From the NCBI RefSeq assembly GCF_050496545.1, contig NZ_JBNVZV010000008.1, positions 100,661 through 164,660 of the forward strand: a stretch of 64,000 nucleotides of DNA, given 5' to 3'. This DNA is from Phycicoccus avicenniae_A (lineage in GTDB: Bacteria > Actinomycetota > Actinomycetes > Actinomycetales > Dermatophilaceae). The position numbers and the translations under genes are program-made. Shown in pieces: positions 44,703-53,953 of this stretch. Numbering within the stretch: the stretch's first letter is position 1; every line of letters starts with the position of its first letter. The notes under the pieces are model-generated. The model had not been told where the DNA came from, ran no database searches, and saw nothing but the letters and a program-made list of their open reading frames with translations.

Positions 44703-44732
44703 TTGACCGCGGTGTGTAAACGCTTTTACCTT
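44703..44732 (+). promoter_or_regulatory. Promoter with LacI-type operator for the second sugar importer
   Basis: TTGACC (44703-44708) and TACCTT (44727-44732) are 18 bases apart and look like -35 and -10 boxes. The near-palindrome GTAAACGCTTTTAC (44716-44729) with central CG lies between them and overlaps the -10. That is the classic position for a repressor, presumably the LacI protein at 48306. Its sequence differs from the operators of the first cluster. Confidence 0.7.
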
Positions 44733-44798
44733 TGGTCCGGTTCCCCTCACCGCCGAGGCATCCCGTCTCGGCGCGACCCAGTGAAAGCGAGGCGGGCA

Positions 44799-46172
44799 AT
44801 GGCCCTCAACTCGAAGCGCAAGGCGGCGGCCTTCGTCGGCATCGCCGCGATGTCGCTCGTGACCGCGGCGTGCGGTTCCAGCTCGGACTCCGGTGACGGC
44901 GGAGACGGTACTGCTGCGGACACCACCGACTACAGCAAGTGGTGCGACCTGAAGTCCCAGCTCCAGGGCAAGTCGGTCAGCATCTACACCTCGATCGTCA
45001 CCCCCGAGGACGCCGCCCACAAGGCGTCGTACAAGGCGTTCGAGGACTGCACCGGCGTCACCATCAAGTACGAAGGCGACAAGGACTTCGAGAAGAACCT
45101 CCCGCAGCGCGCCCAGAGCGGCAACCTGCCGGACGTCGCCTTCATCCCCCAGCCCGGTCTCCTCCAGACCATGGTCGACACCGGCAAGGCCATCCCCGCC
45201 ACCGAGACGGTCGGCAAGGAGGTCGACGAGTACTTCGGTGAGTCCTGGCGCAAGTACGGGACCGTCGACGACACGCTCTACGCCGCTCCGCTCGGCGCGA
45301 ACGTGAAGTCGTACGTCTGGTACTCCCCGAAGGCCTTCTCCGCCAAGGGCTACACCGTCCCCACCACGTGGGACGAGCTGATGACCCTGACCAGCAAGAT
45401 CGCCGCCGACGACCCGGCCGCCAAGCCGTGGTGCGCCGGGTTCGGCTCGGGCACCGCCACCGGCTGGCCGGGAACGGACTGGGTCGAGGACGTGCTGCTG
45501 CGCACGGCCGGCGCCGACACCTACGACCAGTGGGTCGCGCACAAGATCCCGTTCAACGACGCCAAGGTCGCGGACGCCCTGTCCAAGGTCGGCGCCATCC
45601 TCAAGGACGCCAAGTACACCAACGGTGGCTTCGGCGCCCCGTCCACCATCGCCACGACGACGTTCCAGGACGGCGGCCAGCCGATCCTCAAGGGCAAGTG
45701 CTACATGCACCGCCAGGCGTCGTTCTACGCGACCAACTGGCCCGAGGGCACCAAGGTCGCCGAGGACGGCGACGTCTGGGCCTTCTACCTGCCGAGCGTC
45801 GACACCTCCACCAAGCCGGTCCTCGGCGGTGGCGAGTTCGTGGCCACCTTCCGTGACGCCCCCGAGGTCAAGGCCTTCGCCGCGTTCCTCGCGTCCCCGG
45901 ACTGGGCCAACGCCAAGGCCAAGGCCACGACCGGTGGCGGCTGGGTCAGCGCCAACAAGGGTCTCGACCCGAACAACCTGGTCTCCCCGATCGACCAGCA
46001 GTCGGCCAAGATCCTCCAGGACCCCGCCGCCGTCTTCCGGTTCGACGGGTCGGACATGATGCCGAGCGCCGTCGGTGCGGGCACCTTCTGGTCGGAGATG
46101 ACCAACTGGATCAAGGGTCAGGACGACAAGACGACCCTCGACAACATCGAGAAGTCCTGGCCGACGAGCTGA
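44799..46172 (+). CDS. Sugar ABC transporter substrate-binding lipoprotein (second cluster)
   Basis: A 457-residue protein from ATG 44799 with GAGG seven bases upstream. The signal peptide KRKAAAFVGIAAMSLVTAAC ends at lipidated Cys25. The mature body is a large family-1 binding fold: QGKSVSIYTSIVTPEDAAHK, LPDVAFIPQPGLLQTMVDTG, APLGANVKSYVWYSPKAF, GTATGWPGTDWVEDVLLRT. It is most similar in pattern to AglE-type alpha-glucoside binders (tentative). Two permeases follow after a strong stem-loop. Confidence 0.92.
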   Translation: MALNSKRKAAAFVGIAAMSLVTAACGSSSDSGDGGDGTAADTTDYSKWCDLKSQLQGKSVSIYTSIVTPEDAAHKASYKAFEDCTGVTIKYEGDKDFEKNLPQRAQSGNLPDVAFIPQPGLLQTMVDTGKAIPATETVGKEVDEYFGESWRKYGTVDDTLYAAPLGANVKSYVWYSPKAFSAKGYTVPTTWDELMTLTSKIAADDPAAKPWCAGFGSGTATGWPGTDWVEDVLLRTAGADTYDQWVAHKIPFNDAKVADALSKVGAILKDAKYTNGGFGAPSTIATTTFQDGGQPILKGKCYMHRQASFYATNWPEGTKVAEDGDVWAFYLPSVDTSTKPVLGGGEFVATFRDAPEVKAFAAFLASPDWANAKAKATTGGGWVSANKGLDPNNLVSPIDQQSAKILQDPAAVFRFDGSDMMPSAVGAGTFWSEMTNWIKGQDDKTTLDNIEKSWPTS

Positions 46173-46201
46173 CCCCGGTCAGCACGTAGGTAGACCCCCA
46201 G

Positions 46202-46236
46202 TACCGGTGGGCGGGGCCCAGCCCCGCCCACCGGTG
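46202..46236 (+). terminator. Intra-operon stem-loop after the binding-protein gene
   Basis: CCGGTGGGCGGGGC (46204-46217) pairs perfectly with GCCCCGCCCACCGG (46221-46234) around a three-base loop, extended by an A-T and a G-T pair. Such hairpins after binding-protein genes either stabilise the upstream mRNA or terminate part of the transcripts. Either way they raise binding protein over permease. Confidence 0.7.
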
Positions 46237-46259
46237 GTCCCCAGTACCCGGAGGTGCGC

Positions 46260-47285
46260 ATGTTCGCCACGTCAGTCATCGCCGCGGACGCCGGCGGCGC
46301 CGCGTCCCGCCTCGGGACCATGGTCCTCGGGCTGGCCGTCTTCGCCGCCGTGTTCGTCGGCATCCTGCTCCTCGCCTCCCTCTTCAAGGGACGCCGGGGC
46401 GAGAAGATCCAGGCCGCTGCCTTCGTCGGCCCGACGATCTTCTTCATCGCGATCGCGCTGATCTACCCCGCGATCCTCACCATCCGCCGGGCCTTCTACT
46501 CCGGCAAGTTCTTCGACCTCAACTTCGGCACCCCGCGCACCCGCGGCAAGTTCGTCGGCTTCGACAACTTCACCGCGCTGTGGACCACCCCCGGCCTGCC
46601 CGAGGTGTTCCGCAACACCGCCCTCTGGGTGATCCTCGTGCCGCTCTTCGCCACCGGCGTCGGCCTGCTCTACGCGATCCTCATCGACCGCGCCCGCGGC
46701 GAGGCCGTGGCCAAGGCGCTGATCTTCCTCCCGATGGCCATCTCGATGGTCGGCGCGACGCTCATCTGGAAGTTCGTCTACTTCTACAACGGCGACCCCG
46801 GCTCGCAGCAGGTCGGCCTGCTCAACGCGATCATCACCAAGCTCGGCATGGAACCGATCGACTTCATCGGCAACGCGCCCGGAAACACGTTCTCGCTCAT
46901 CGCGATCATGATCTGGATCCAGGCCGGCTTCGCGATGACGGTCCTCTCGGCGGCCATCAAGGCGATTCCCGACGAGATCATCGAGGCCGCCAAGCTCGAC
47001 GGCGTCAAGGGCATGCAGATGTTCCGCTTCGTCACCCTCCCGAGCATCCGGCCCTCGGTCATCGTCGTCCTCACGACGATCGCCATCGGCACCCTCAAGG
47101 CCTTCGACATCGTCCAGGCCTCCTCCGGCGGCAAGTTCGGCGACTCGATCCTCGCGAACGAGTTCTACAACCGCTCGTTCGTCACCCAGCAGCCCGGTCT
47201 CGGTGCGGCCATCGCCATCGTCATCTTCCTGCTGGTCTCCCCGATCATCGTCTTCAACGTCATCCAGCTGCGGAAGGACGCCTGA
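46260..47285 (+). CDS. Sugar ABC transporter permease (second cluster, MalF-type)
   Basis: A 341-residue membrane protein. ATG 46260 was preferred over GTG 46254 because GGAGG ends six bases before the ATG. The first helix (MVLGLAVFAAVFVGILLLASL) is followed by five to six others. The ATPase-contacting EAA loop is IPDEIIEAAKLDGVKGMQMF, and FGDSILANEFYNRSFV precedes the last helix. Its TGA shares its last base with the ATG of the next permease. Confidence 0.92.
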   Translation: MFATSVIAADAGGAASRLGTMVLGLAVFAAVFVGILLLASLFKGRRGEKIQAAAFVGPTIFFIAIALIYPAILTIRRAFYSGKFFDLNFGTPRTRGKFVGFDNFTALWTTPGLPEVFRNTALWVILVPLFATGVGLLYAILIDRARGEAVAKALIFLPMAISMVGATLIWKFVYFYNGDPGSQQVGLLNAIITKLGMEPIDFIGNAPGNTFSLIAIMIWIQAGFAMTVLSAAIKAIPDEIIEAAKLDGVKGMQMFRFVTLPSIRPSVIVVLTTIAIGTLKAFDIVQASSGGKFGDSILANEFYNRSFVTQQPGLGAAIAIVIFLLVSPIIVFNVIQLRKDA

Positions 47286-48253
47286 TGAGCACCGCCACCC
47301 CTCCTCCCCCGGTCTCCGGAGAGGTCGCCGACGCGGCCAGCGACGTCCACCTCGACACCCCCGCCGGGCGCAAGCGCAAGAAGTCGGCCGCGGGCAACGC
47401 GGCCCGCGCGGTCACCTCCCCCTGGGCCTCCGCGGTCGCGATCATCCTGGCGCTGGCCTGGACCACCCCGACGGTGGGTCTGCTCGTCACCTCCTTCCGT
47501 GACCAGAAGGACATCCAGGAGTCCGGCTGGTGGACCGCCCTGTCCACCGGGTTCACCCTCGACAACTACTCGCAGGTGCTCGGAGGCGCCGAGGGGCAGC
47601 CGCCGCTCACCGACTTCATCGTCAACAGCTTCGTCATCGCGATCCCGGCGGTCTTCCTGCCGCTGCTGCTGGCCTCGCTCGCGGCCTACGCCTTCGCGTG
47701 GATCGAGTTCCCCTTCCGCAACGCCCTGTTCGTCGGGGTGTTCGCCCTCCAGATCGTGCCGCTGCAGATCGCCCTGCTGCCGCTCGTCACGATGTACCAG
47801 CAGATCGGCATCAACGGCACGTACTGGGCACTCTGGCTGTCGCACAGCGCGTTCGCGCTGCCGCTGGCCGTCTTCCTCCTGCACAACTTCATGAAGGAGA
47901 TCCCGGCCTCGCTGCTCGAGGCGGCCCGGGTCGACGGTGCGGGCCACGTCCGCATCTTCTTCCAGGTCCTGCTGCCGCTCATCACGCCGGCCCTGGCCTC
48001 GTTCGGCATCTTCCAGTTCCTCTGGGTCTGGAACGACCTGCTCGTGGCCATCACGATGCTCGGCGGCAACGCGGGCGAGGGCAGCCTGGCCCCGCTGACG
48101 ATGGTGCTCAACAACATCAGTGGCACCCTCGGCAACCGGTGGTACCTGATGTCGGCGGCGGCGTTCATCTCGATCGCCTTCCCGGTCATCGTCTTCCTGA
48201 GCCTCCAGCGGTACTTCGTCCGCGGGCTGCTCGCCGGCGGCACGAAGGGCTGA
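47285..48253 (+). CDS. Sugar ABC transporter permease (second cluster, MalG-type)
   Basis: A 322-residue membrane protein starting at the last base of the upstream stop (TGATG). The cytosolic N-terminus is about 45 residues long and Lys/Arg-rich. Six helices follow, with the EAA loop IPASLLEAARVDGAGHVRIF and the C-terminal LQRYFVRGLLAGGTKG typical of MalG. No ATPase is encoded beside it. A LacI-type regulator gene follows after a short gap. Confidence 0.93.
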   Translation: MSTATPPPPVSGEVADAASDVHLDTPAGRKRKKSAAGNAARAVTSPWASAVAIILALAWTTPTVGLLVTSFRDQKDIQESGWWTALSTGFTLDNYSQVLGGAEGQPPLTDFIVNSFVIAIPAVFLPLLLASLAAYAFAWIEFPFRNALFVGVFALQIVPLQIALLPLVTMYQQIGINGTYWALWLSHSAFALPLAVFLLHNFMKEIPASLLEAARVDGAGHVRIFFQVLLPLITPALASFGIFQFLWVWNDLLVAITMLGGNAGEGSLAPLTMVLNNISGTLGNRWYLMSAAAFISIAFPVIVFLSLQRYFVRGLLAGGTKG

Positions 48254-48305
48254 CGAGGACCGGCGCGGGCGGGCGGAGGAGCACGCCATCAGCACCATCA
48301 CCGAT

Positions 48306-49304
48306 GTGGCGCGGGCGGCCGGGGTGTCGGTCGCCACGGTCTCCCGCGCCCTCCGCGGCCTCGACCGCGTCTCCCCCGAGACCCGGCAACGGGTCCTCGA
48401 GGTGGCCGAGGAGCTGCACTACGTCGCGTCGCCGACGGCGACGTCGCTGGCGTCCGGTCGGACCCGCGTCGTCGCCGTCGTCGCGCCGTTCCTCACCCGG
48501 TGGTTCTTCGCCACCCTCGTCAGCTCGATCGAGAAGGAGCTGCGCTCGCAGGGGCACCACGCGATCCTCTTCGACCTCGAGGACGACAGCTACGACCAGC
48601 GTCTCCCGCTCACGCAGAACATGCTGTGGAAGCGGGTCGACGGTGTCATCACCCTCAACGTGCCGATGGACCCCGAGGAGGTCGAGCTCGTCGACCGGCT
48701 CGGTCTGCCCCTCGTGGCCATCGGCTCCGCGGTCCCCGGGCGGCCGTGCGTGCGCATCGACGACCCCGCCACGATGCGCACCGCCGTCGAGCACCTCATC
48801 GACCTCGGCCACCGGCGGATCGGGTACATCGGCGACGTCCCCCGCAACGTGGCGCACGTGCAGACGCCGCAGGACCGCCTGCGCGCCTTCCGCGACACGA
48901 TGGCCGGCGCCGGGCTGCCCGTCGTCGAGGACTGGATCCTCGGCTCGGACTGGACCGCCGAGGCCGCGGCCCGCGACAGCGCGCTGCTGCTGACCCACGA
49001 CCGCCGACCCACAGCCATCGTCGCCGCCTCCGACGAGATGGCGATCGGGGTGCGCGAGAGCGCGCGCCGGCTCGGCCTGCGGGTGCCCGAGGACCTCTCG
49101 GTCATCGGCATCGACGACTACGTGCTCTCCGAGGTGCTCGGCCTGAGCACCGTGCGCCAGGACGTCGCCGCCCAGGGCCGCGAGGCGGCCCGGCTGCTGC
49201 TGCGGGCGCTCGTCGACGACGAGCAGCCCACCGAGGAGGTGGTCGTCATGCCCACCGAGCTGGTGCGCCGCGACTCCACCGGCCCGGCGCCCGCCGACGC
49301 CTGA
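48306..49304 (+). CDS. LacI-family transcriptional regulator of the second sugar cluster
   Basis: A LacI repressor of 332 residues from GTG 48306, the first conventional start codon. That start gives ARAAGVSVATVSRALRGL at once and loses the first turn of the helix-turn-helix. Six codons upstream, at 48288, ATC begins the family-typical ISTITDVARAAGVS and has GGAGGA seven bases before it, so initiation at ATC is likely (338 residues). The hinge is PTATSLASGRTRVVAVV and the effector domain ends DLSVIGIDDYVLSEVLGLST. It is downstream of the permeases and probably binds 44716-44729. Confidence 0.88.
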   Translation: MARAAGVSVATVSRALRGLDRVSPETRQRVLEVAEELHYVASPTATSLASGRTRVVAVVAPFLTRWFFATLVSSIEKELRSQGHHAILFDLEDDSYDQRLPLTQNMLWKRVDGVITLNVPMDPEEVELVDRLGLPLVAIGSAVPGRPCVRIDDPATMRTAVEHLIDLGHRRIGYIGDVPRNVAHVQTPQDRLRAFRDTMAGAGLPVVEDWILGSDWTAEAAARDSALLLTHDRRPTAIVAASDEMAIGVRESARRLGLRVPEDLSVIGIDDYVLSEVLGLSTVRQDVAAQGREAARLLLRALVDDEQPTEEVVVMPTELVRRDSTGPAPADA

Positions 49305-49334
49305 GGCGTCCCGCCGGTCGGTCGACCGGGCCGG

Positions 49335-50789
49335 TCAGTTGACCGGGCCGTCGCCACCCAGGCTGTCGACGTCGCGCAGGTAGGTGCGCTTGCCGCGGAT
49401 GCTGCGGTTGGCGACCCACGTGATCGCCCACAGCACGACACCGATCACGAGCAGCCAGCCGGCGATCTGGTACTGGAGCCCGTCGCGGCCGGTCCACGGC
49501 CCGACGAAGAACGCGCAGAGCAGGGCACCGACGACGGGCAGCACGGTCGGGGCGACGAAGTGCTTGCGGTCGATGGTGTCGCGGCGCAGCACCAGCACAC
49601 AGACGTTGACGATCGTGAACACCCCGAGGAGGAGCAGGGCGGTGGTCCCGCCGAGGGCCGAGATCACCTCTCCCTCGGCGTTCTTCGTGACGACGGTGAT
49701 GAGGCCGACGGCGATGGCCGTCGTGAAGAGGATGGCCGCCCACGGGGTCTGCCGGCCCTTGTGGACCTTGCCGAGGAACGGCGGCAGGACCTCCTGGCGG
49801 GCCATGCCGTAGAGCAGCCGGCTGGCCATGAGCATGTTGATGAGGGCCGAGTTGGCGACGGCGAACATCGAGATGAACGGCAGCAGCTTGTCGATGGGAA
49901 TGCCCGGTGCGGCGGTCTCGACGACCGTGACCAGGGGTGTGTCGCCGGCCCCGAGCTCGCCGACCGGCACGATGGCCACGGCGAAGAGGGCGATGAGGAC
50001 GTAGATGGCCCCGGTGATGCCGAGCCCGGTGAGCATCATCTTCGGGAAGTTGCGCACCGGGTCCTTGGTCTCCTCGGCCATGTTCACCGAGTCCTCGAAG
50101 CCGACCATCGCGAAGAAGGCCAGCGAGGTCGCGGCGGTGACGGCGAGGAAGGCGTTCTTGTCCCCCGGGCTCTCGAAGACCATGGTCCGGCTGAAGTCGG
50201 TCTTGCCGGCGAAGAGCGCGTAGAACCCGACCATGATGACCAGCAGCAGGCCGGAGAGCTCGACGCAGGTGAGGACGATGTTGGCCTTGACCGACTCGCC
50301 CACCCCGCGGAAGTTCACGAGGGCGACGAGCGCCATGAAGCCCAGCGCGATGAAGAGGACGAGGTTGCTGTTGCCCTTGTCGAGGCCGAAGCCCGTGGCG
50401 AGGTTCGAGGCGAAGGCCCGCGAGGCGGTCGAGGCGCTGGTGATGCCCGAGCACATCACCGTGAAGGCCACGATGAACGTGACGAAGTGCAGGCCGAACG
50501 CCTTGTGCGTGTACAGGGCAGCACCCGCGGCCTGCGGGTACTTGGTGACCAGCTCGAGGTAGGAGAACGCCGTGATCGTCGCGATGACGAAGGCGACGAG
50601 GAACGGCACCCAGGCCGCACCGCCGACCTCGGCCGCGACCTCGCCGGTCAGCGCGTAGACGCCGGTGCCGAGGATGTCGCCGACGATGAAGAGCAGGAGC
50701 AGCTTGGGCCCCATCACCCGCTTGAGCTCGGTGGGCTCCTCGCCCTCGACCGCGCCGGCCTGCTCGTCTCGACCCACCGTGGTGCTCAT
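49335..50789 (-). CDS. APC-family amino-acid permease
   Basis: A 484-residue membrane protein with about 12-13 helices. The first-helix motif IVGDILGTGVYALTGEVAAE is the substrate-binding G-x-G-x-Y type of cationic amino-acid transporters. YLELVTKYPQAAGAALYTHKAFG and FFAMVGFEDSVNMAEETKDP (the FxxxGFE signature of APC antiporters) support this. The convergent neighbour is the LacI gene. The substrate is likely a cationic or neutral amino acid; not determined. Confidence 0.87.
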   Translation of the reverse strand: MSTTVGRDEQAGAVEGEEPTELKRVMGPKLLLLFIVGDILGTGVYALTGEVAAEVGGAAWVPFLVAFVIATITAFSYLELVTKYPQAAGAALYTHKAFGLHFVTFIVAFTVMCSGITSASTASRAFASNLATGFGLDKGNSNLVLFIALGFMALVALVNFRGVGESVKANIVLTCVELSGLLLVIMVGFYALFAGKTDFSRTMVFESPGDKNAFLAVTAATSLAFFAMVGFEDSVNMAEETKDPVRNFPKMMLTGLGITGAIYVLIALFAVAIVPVGELGAGDTPLVTVVETAAPGIPIDKLLPFISMFAVANSALINMLMASRLLYGMARQEVLPPFLGKVHKGRQTPWAAILFTTAIAVGLITVVTKNAEGEVISALGGTTALLLLGVFTIVNVCVLVLRRDTIDRKHFVAPTVLPVVGALLCAFFVGPWTGRDGLQYQIAGWLLVIGVVLWAITWVANRSIRGKRTYLRDVDSLGGDGPVN

Positions 50790-50887
50790 CGTGCCCTCCC
50801 GGACGTCGGACGTCGGCCGACGTCCTCGTGGCCCTTACTGTGGCGTGGGCCGAGGGTCCTGTGGACTGTCGGTGCAGAGAATCTGGC

Positions 50888-53014
50888 TCAGGCGTCGATC
50901 CGCTCGCGGTCCAGGGAGGCCGCGCTGTCGATGATGAAGTCCTTGCGCGGGCCGACCTCGCCGCCCATGAGCAGCTCGAAGACCCGTCCCGCGTTCTCGA
51001 TGTCGCCGAGGGTCACCTTGCGCAGCGTGCGGTGCCCAGGGTCCATCGTGGTCTCGGCCAGCTGGTCGGCGTCCATCTCGCCGAGGCCCTTGTAGCGCTG
51101 CAGCGGCTTGGTCTTCTTGCCGCGCTTGGCGAGCGCGGCCATCGTGCGGCGCATCTCGGCCTCGGAGTAGGTGTAGATGACCTCGTTGGCCTTGCTGCCC
51201 GGGTTCACCACCTCGATGCGGTGCAGCGGCGGCACGGCGGCGTAGACCCGCCCGGCCTCGACGAGCGGGCGCATGTAGCGGAAGAAGAGGGTGAGCAGCA
51301 GGGTCCGGATGTGGGCGCCGTCGACGTCGGCGTCGGTCATGATGATGACCTTCCCGTACCGGGCCGACTCGAGGTCGAAGGTGCGCCCGGACCCGGCCCC
51401 GATGACCTGGATGATCGCCGCGCACTCGGCGTTGCCGAGCATGTCGGTGACCGAGGCCTTCTGGACGTTGAGGATCTTGCCGCGGATCGGGAGCAGCGCC
51501 TGGTGGTCGCTGCTGCGGGCCAGCTTGGCGGTGCCGAGGGCGCTGTCGCCCTCGACGATGAAGAGCTCGGTGCGCTCGGGGTCGCTGCTGCGGCAGTCGG
51601 CGAGCTTGGCCGGGAGCGAGGAGGACTCGAGCGCGGTCTTCCGGCGCTGGGTCTCCTTGTGCATCCGCGCGCTGATCCGCGACTTCATCTCGGCGACGAC
51701 CTTCTCGAGGAGGGTCGCGGCCTGCTGCTTGGTCGGGCGCTTGGCGGAGGTGAGCAGGGTGGCGAGCTCGGTCTCGACGACCTTGGCCACGATGGCCCGC
51801 ACCGCGGCGGTGCCCAGCACCTCCTTGGTCTGGCCCTCGAACTGCGGCTCGGCGAGGCGGACGGTGACGACGGCGGTGAGCCCGGCGAGGGCGTCGTCCT
51901 TGTCGAGCTTGTCGTTGCCGGCCTTGAGCCGGCGCGCGTTGGCCTCGACCTGCTTGCGCAGCACCTTGAGCAGCGCCTGCTCGAAGCCCGCGAGGTGGGT
52001 GCCGCCCTTGGGCGTGGCGATGATGTTGACGAACGAGCGGACCGTGGTGTCGTAGCCGGTGCCCCAGCGCACGGCGACGTCGACCCCGCACTCGCGCTCG
52101 ACCTCGGTGGGGGTCATGTGGCCCTGGGCGTCGAGGACCGGGACGGTCTCGGTGAAGGTGCCGGTGCCCTGGAGCCGCCACACGTCGGTGACCGGGGAGT
52201 CGGGGGCGAGGTACTCGCAGAACTCGGAGATGCCGCCGTCGTGGAGGAAGACCTCCTCGGTGGGCTCCTCGCCGCGCTCGTCGCGGACCACGATGGTCAG
52301 GCCGGGGACGAGGAAGGAGGTCTGGCGGGCCCGCCCGAGCAGGCCCTCGAGGTCGAGGCCGGCGTCCTTGAGGAAGATCTGCCCGTCGGCCCAGTAGCGC
52401 ACCCGGGTGCCGGTGACCCCCCGCTTGGCCTTGCCGACGACCTCGAGGGCGCTGGTCTTCACGTAGGGGGTGAACGCGTGCTCGGGGTCCTTGCGGCCCT
52501 GGGCGCCCGCGACGTCGGAGAAGACGCCCGGCTCGCCGCGCCGGAAGCTCATCGCGTAGGTCTTGCCACCGCGGTCGACCTCGACGTCGAGGCGCGCGGA
52601 GAGAGCGTTGACGACGGAGGCGCCGACGCCGTGCAGGCCGCCGGAGGCGGTGTAGGAGCCGCCGCCGAACTTCCCGCCCGCGTGCAGGCGCGTGTAGACC
52701 AGCTCGACGCCGGTCAGGCCGGTGCGCGGCTCGATGTCGACCGGCACGCCGCGCCCGTTGTCGCCGACCTCGACCGAGCCGTCGGCGCGCAGGACGACCT
52801 CGACGCGGTCGCAGTGGCCGCCGAGCGCCTCGTCGACGGCGTTGTCGATGATCTCCCAGAGGCAGTGCATGAGGCCGCGGGAGTCGGTGGAGCCGATGTA
52901 CATGCCGGGACGCTTGCGCACCGCCTCGAGGCCCTCGAGGACCTGGAGGTGGTGGGCGGTGTACTCGGACGCGGACTTGCTCGTCGCGGTCTTCTTGGCA
53001 GCGGTCGCAGGCAC
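50888..53014 (-). CDS. parE: DNA topoisomerase (ATP-hydrolysing) subunit B, topoisomerase IV / gyrase B type
   Basis: A 708-residue protein from GTG 53014. The GHKL ATPase domain has LWEIIDNAVDEAL (Asn58), VEVGDNGRGVPVDIE (Asp86-x-Gly) and GGLHGVGASVVNALS. The TOPRIM domain has FIVEGDSALGTAKLARS and DADVDGAHIRTLLLTLFFRYM. The C-terminus has GLGEMDADQLAETTMDP. It partners with the ParC-like gene about 6 kb away on the other strand. A TACCCT box ends seven bases before the GTG. Whether it serves as GyrB cannot be excluded from sequence alone. Confidence 0.93.
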   Translation of the reverse strand: MPATAAKKTATSKSASEYTAHHLQVLEGLEAVRKRPGMYIGSTDSRGLMHCLWEIIDNAVDEALGGHCDRVEVVLRADGSVEVGDNGRGVPVDIEPRTGLTGVELVYTRLHAGGKFGGGSYTASGGLHGVGASVVNALSARLDVEVDRGGKTYAMSFRRGEPGVFSDVAGAQGRKDPEHAFTPYVKTSALEVVGKAKRGVTGTRVRYWADGQIFLKDAGLDLEGLLGRARQTSFLVPGLTIVVRDERGEEPTEEVFLHDGGISEFCEYLAPDSPVTDVWRLQGTGTFTETVPVLDAQGHMTPTEVERECGVDVAVRWGTGYDTTVRSFVNIIATPKGGTHLAGFEQALLKVLRKQVEANARRLKAGNDKLDKDDALAGLTAVVTVRLAEPQFEGQTKEVLGTAAVRAIVAKVVETELATLLTSAKRPTKQQAATLLEKVVAEMKSRISARMHKETQRRKTALESSSLPAKLADCRSSDPERTELFIVEGDSALGTAKLARSSDHQALLPIRGKILNVQKASVTDMLGNAECAAIIQVIGAGSGRTFDLESARYGKVIIMTDADVDGAHIRTLLLTLFFRYMRPLVEAGRVYAAVPPLHRIEVVNPGSKANEVIYTYSEAEMRRTMAALAKRGKKTKPLQRYKGLGEMDADQLAETTMDPGHRTLRKVTLGDIENAGRVFELLMGGEVGPRKDFIIDSAASLDRERIDA

Positions 53015-53021
53015 GTCCGGC

Positions 53022-53027
53022 AGGGTA
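53022..53027 (-). promoter_or_regulatory. Putative -10 box (TACCCT) of parE
   Basis: TACCCT, seven bases (GCCGGAC), then GTG on the minus strand. This is a leaderless-type start with no true ribosome site. Confidence 0.5.
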
Positions 53028-53242
53028 TCCGGCGCCCCCGACGCCGCCGGACAGGCGCACCGACGACCCAGGCCACGCTCGGGCGAACGGTCACGATCTC
53101 GACACCACGTGGCCCATTCGGGCCCCCCTGCGCAGTGGGAAGCATCCGGCGTGCTTGACTGTTGGACAGGTCGCCGATCCGTTGGGTCGTCGGCCACGAA
53201 CCACCCGCGAGACCCACCCCGAGCCGAGCCGAGGAGGCCGAC

Positions 53243-53455
53243 GTGAACGCCGCACTGGCACCCACCCTGACCACCGCGGACCGCTGTGACCGCTGTGGTG
53301 CCCAGGCGTACGTCCGGGCCCGTCTGCACGCCGGCGGAGAGCTGCTGTTCTGCGCGCACCACGGGCGCGAGCACGTGCCCGCCCTGGCCGACAAGGCCGA
53401 CATCATCGACGAGAGCGAGCGGCTGAACGAGCCGGTGACCCCGGCCGTCGACTGA
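53243..53455 (+). CDS. DUF7455-type small zinc-binding protein
   Basis: A 70-residue protein from GTG 53243, with GAGGAGG upstream. TADRCDRCGAQAYVRARLHAGG and ELLFCAHHGREH give a CxxC...CxxH set likely to bind zinc. It is a frequent neighbour of the topoisomerase B gene in actinobacteria. The next gene starts at the base after its stop. No function is known. Confidence 0.87.
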   Translation: MNAALAPTLTTADRCDRCGAQAYVRARLHAGGELLFCAHHGREHVPALADKADIIDESERLNEPVTPAVD

Positions 53456-53456
53456 C

Positions 53457-53951
53457 GTGGACGCCCTGGCGGCGGACACCTGGCAGATCCTCCCGCCGCT
53501 GCTGGTCGTCGTCGGGCTGGTCGGCGTCGTCGTCCCGGTCCTCCCGGGCACCCTCCTCGTCCTCGCCGGCGTCCTCGTCTGGGCCCTGACCGAGCAGAGC
53601 ACCACCGGATGGGTGGTGCTCTCGCTGTCGGTGCTCGTCGCCGCGGTCGCCCGGGTGCTCCAGTACCTCGTCCCGGGCCGCCGGATGAAGCAGCAGGGGG
53701 TGCGCACCTCCACCCTCGCCGTCGCGGTGCTGCTCGCCGTCGTCGGGTTCTTCGTCATCCCCGTCATCGGGGCCGCCGTGGGCTTCCTGCTCGGCATCTG
53801 GCTCGTGGAGGTCGGGCGGGGCACGCCGCGCGCGCAGGCCTGGACGCGCACGAAGCACGCGGCCGTGGGGGTCCTGCAGAGCGTGGGGATCGAGCTGGCG
53901 GGCGCGCTGAGCGTGGCCGGGCTCTACGTGGTGGGGCTGCTGGTCTCCTGA
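53457..53951 (+). CDS. DUF456 membrane protein
   Basis: A 164-residue protein from GTG 53457. Most of the length is hydrophobic: ILPPLLVVVGLVGVVVPVLPG, then LAVAVLLAVVGFFVIPVIGAAVG and the C-terminal IELAGALSVAGLYVVGLLVS. The Gly-rich repeated hairpins and PVLPGTLLV turn are typical of DUF456. It is probably cotranscribed with the small zinc protein. Function unknown. Confidence 0.87.
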   Translation: MDALAADTWQILPPLLVVVGLVGVVVPVLPGTLLVLAGVLVWALTEQSTTGWVVLSLSVLVAAVARVLQYLVPGRRMKQQGVRTSTLAVAVLLAVVGFFVIPVIGAAVGFLLGIWLVEVGRGTPRAQAWTRTKHAAVGVLQSVGIELAGALSVAGLYVVGLLVS

Positions 53952-53953
53952 GG

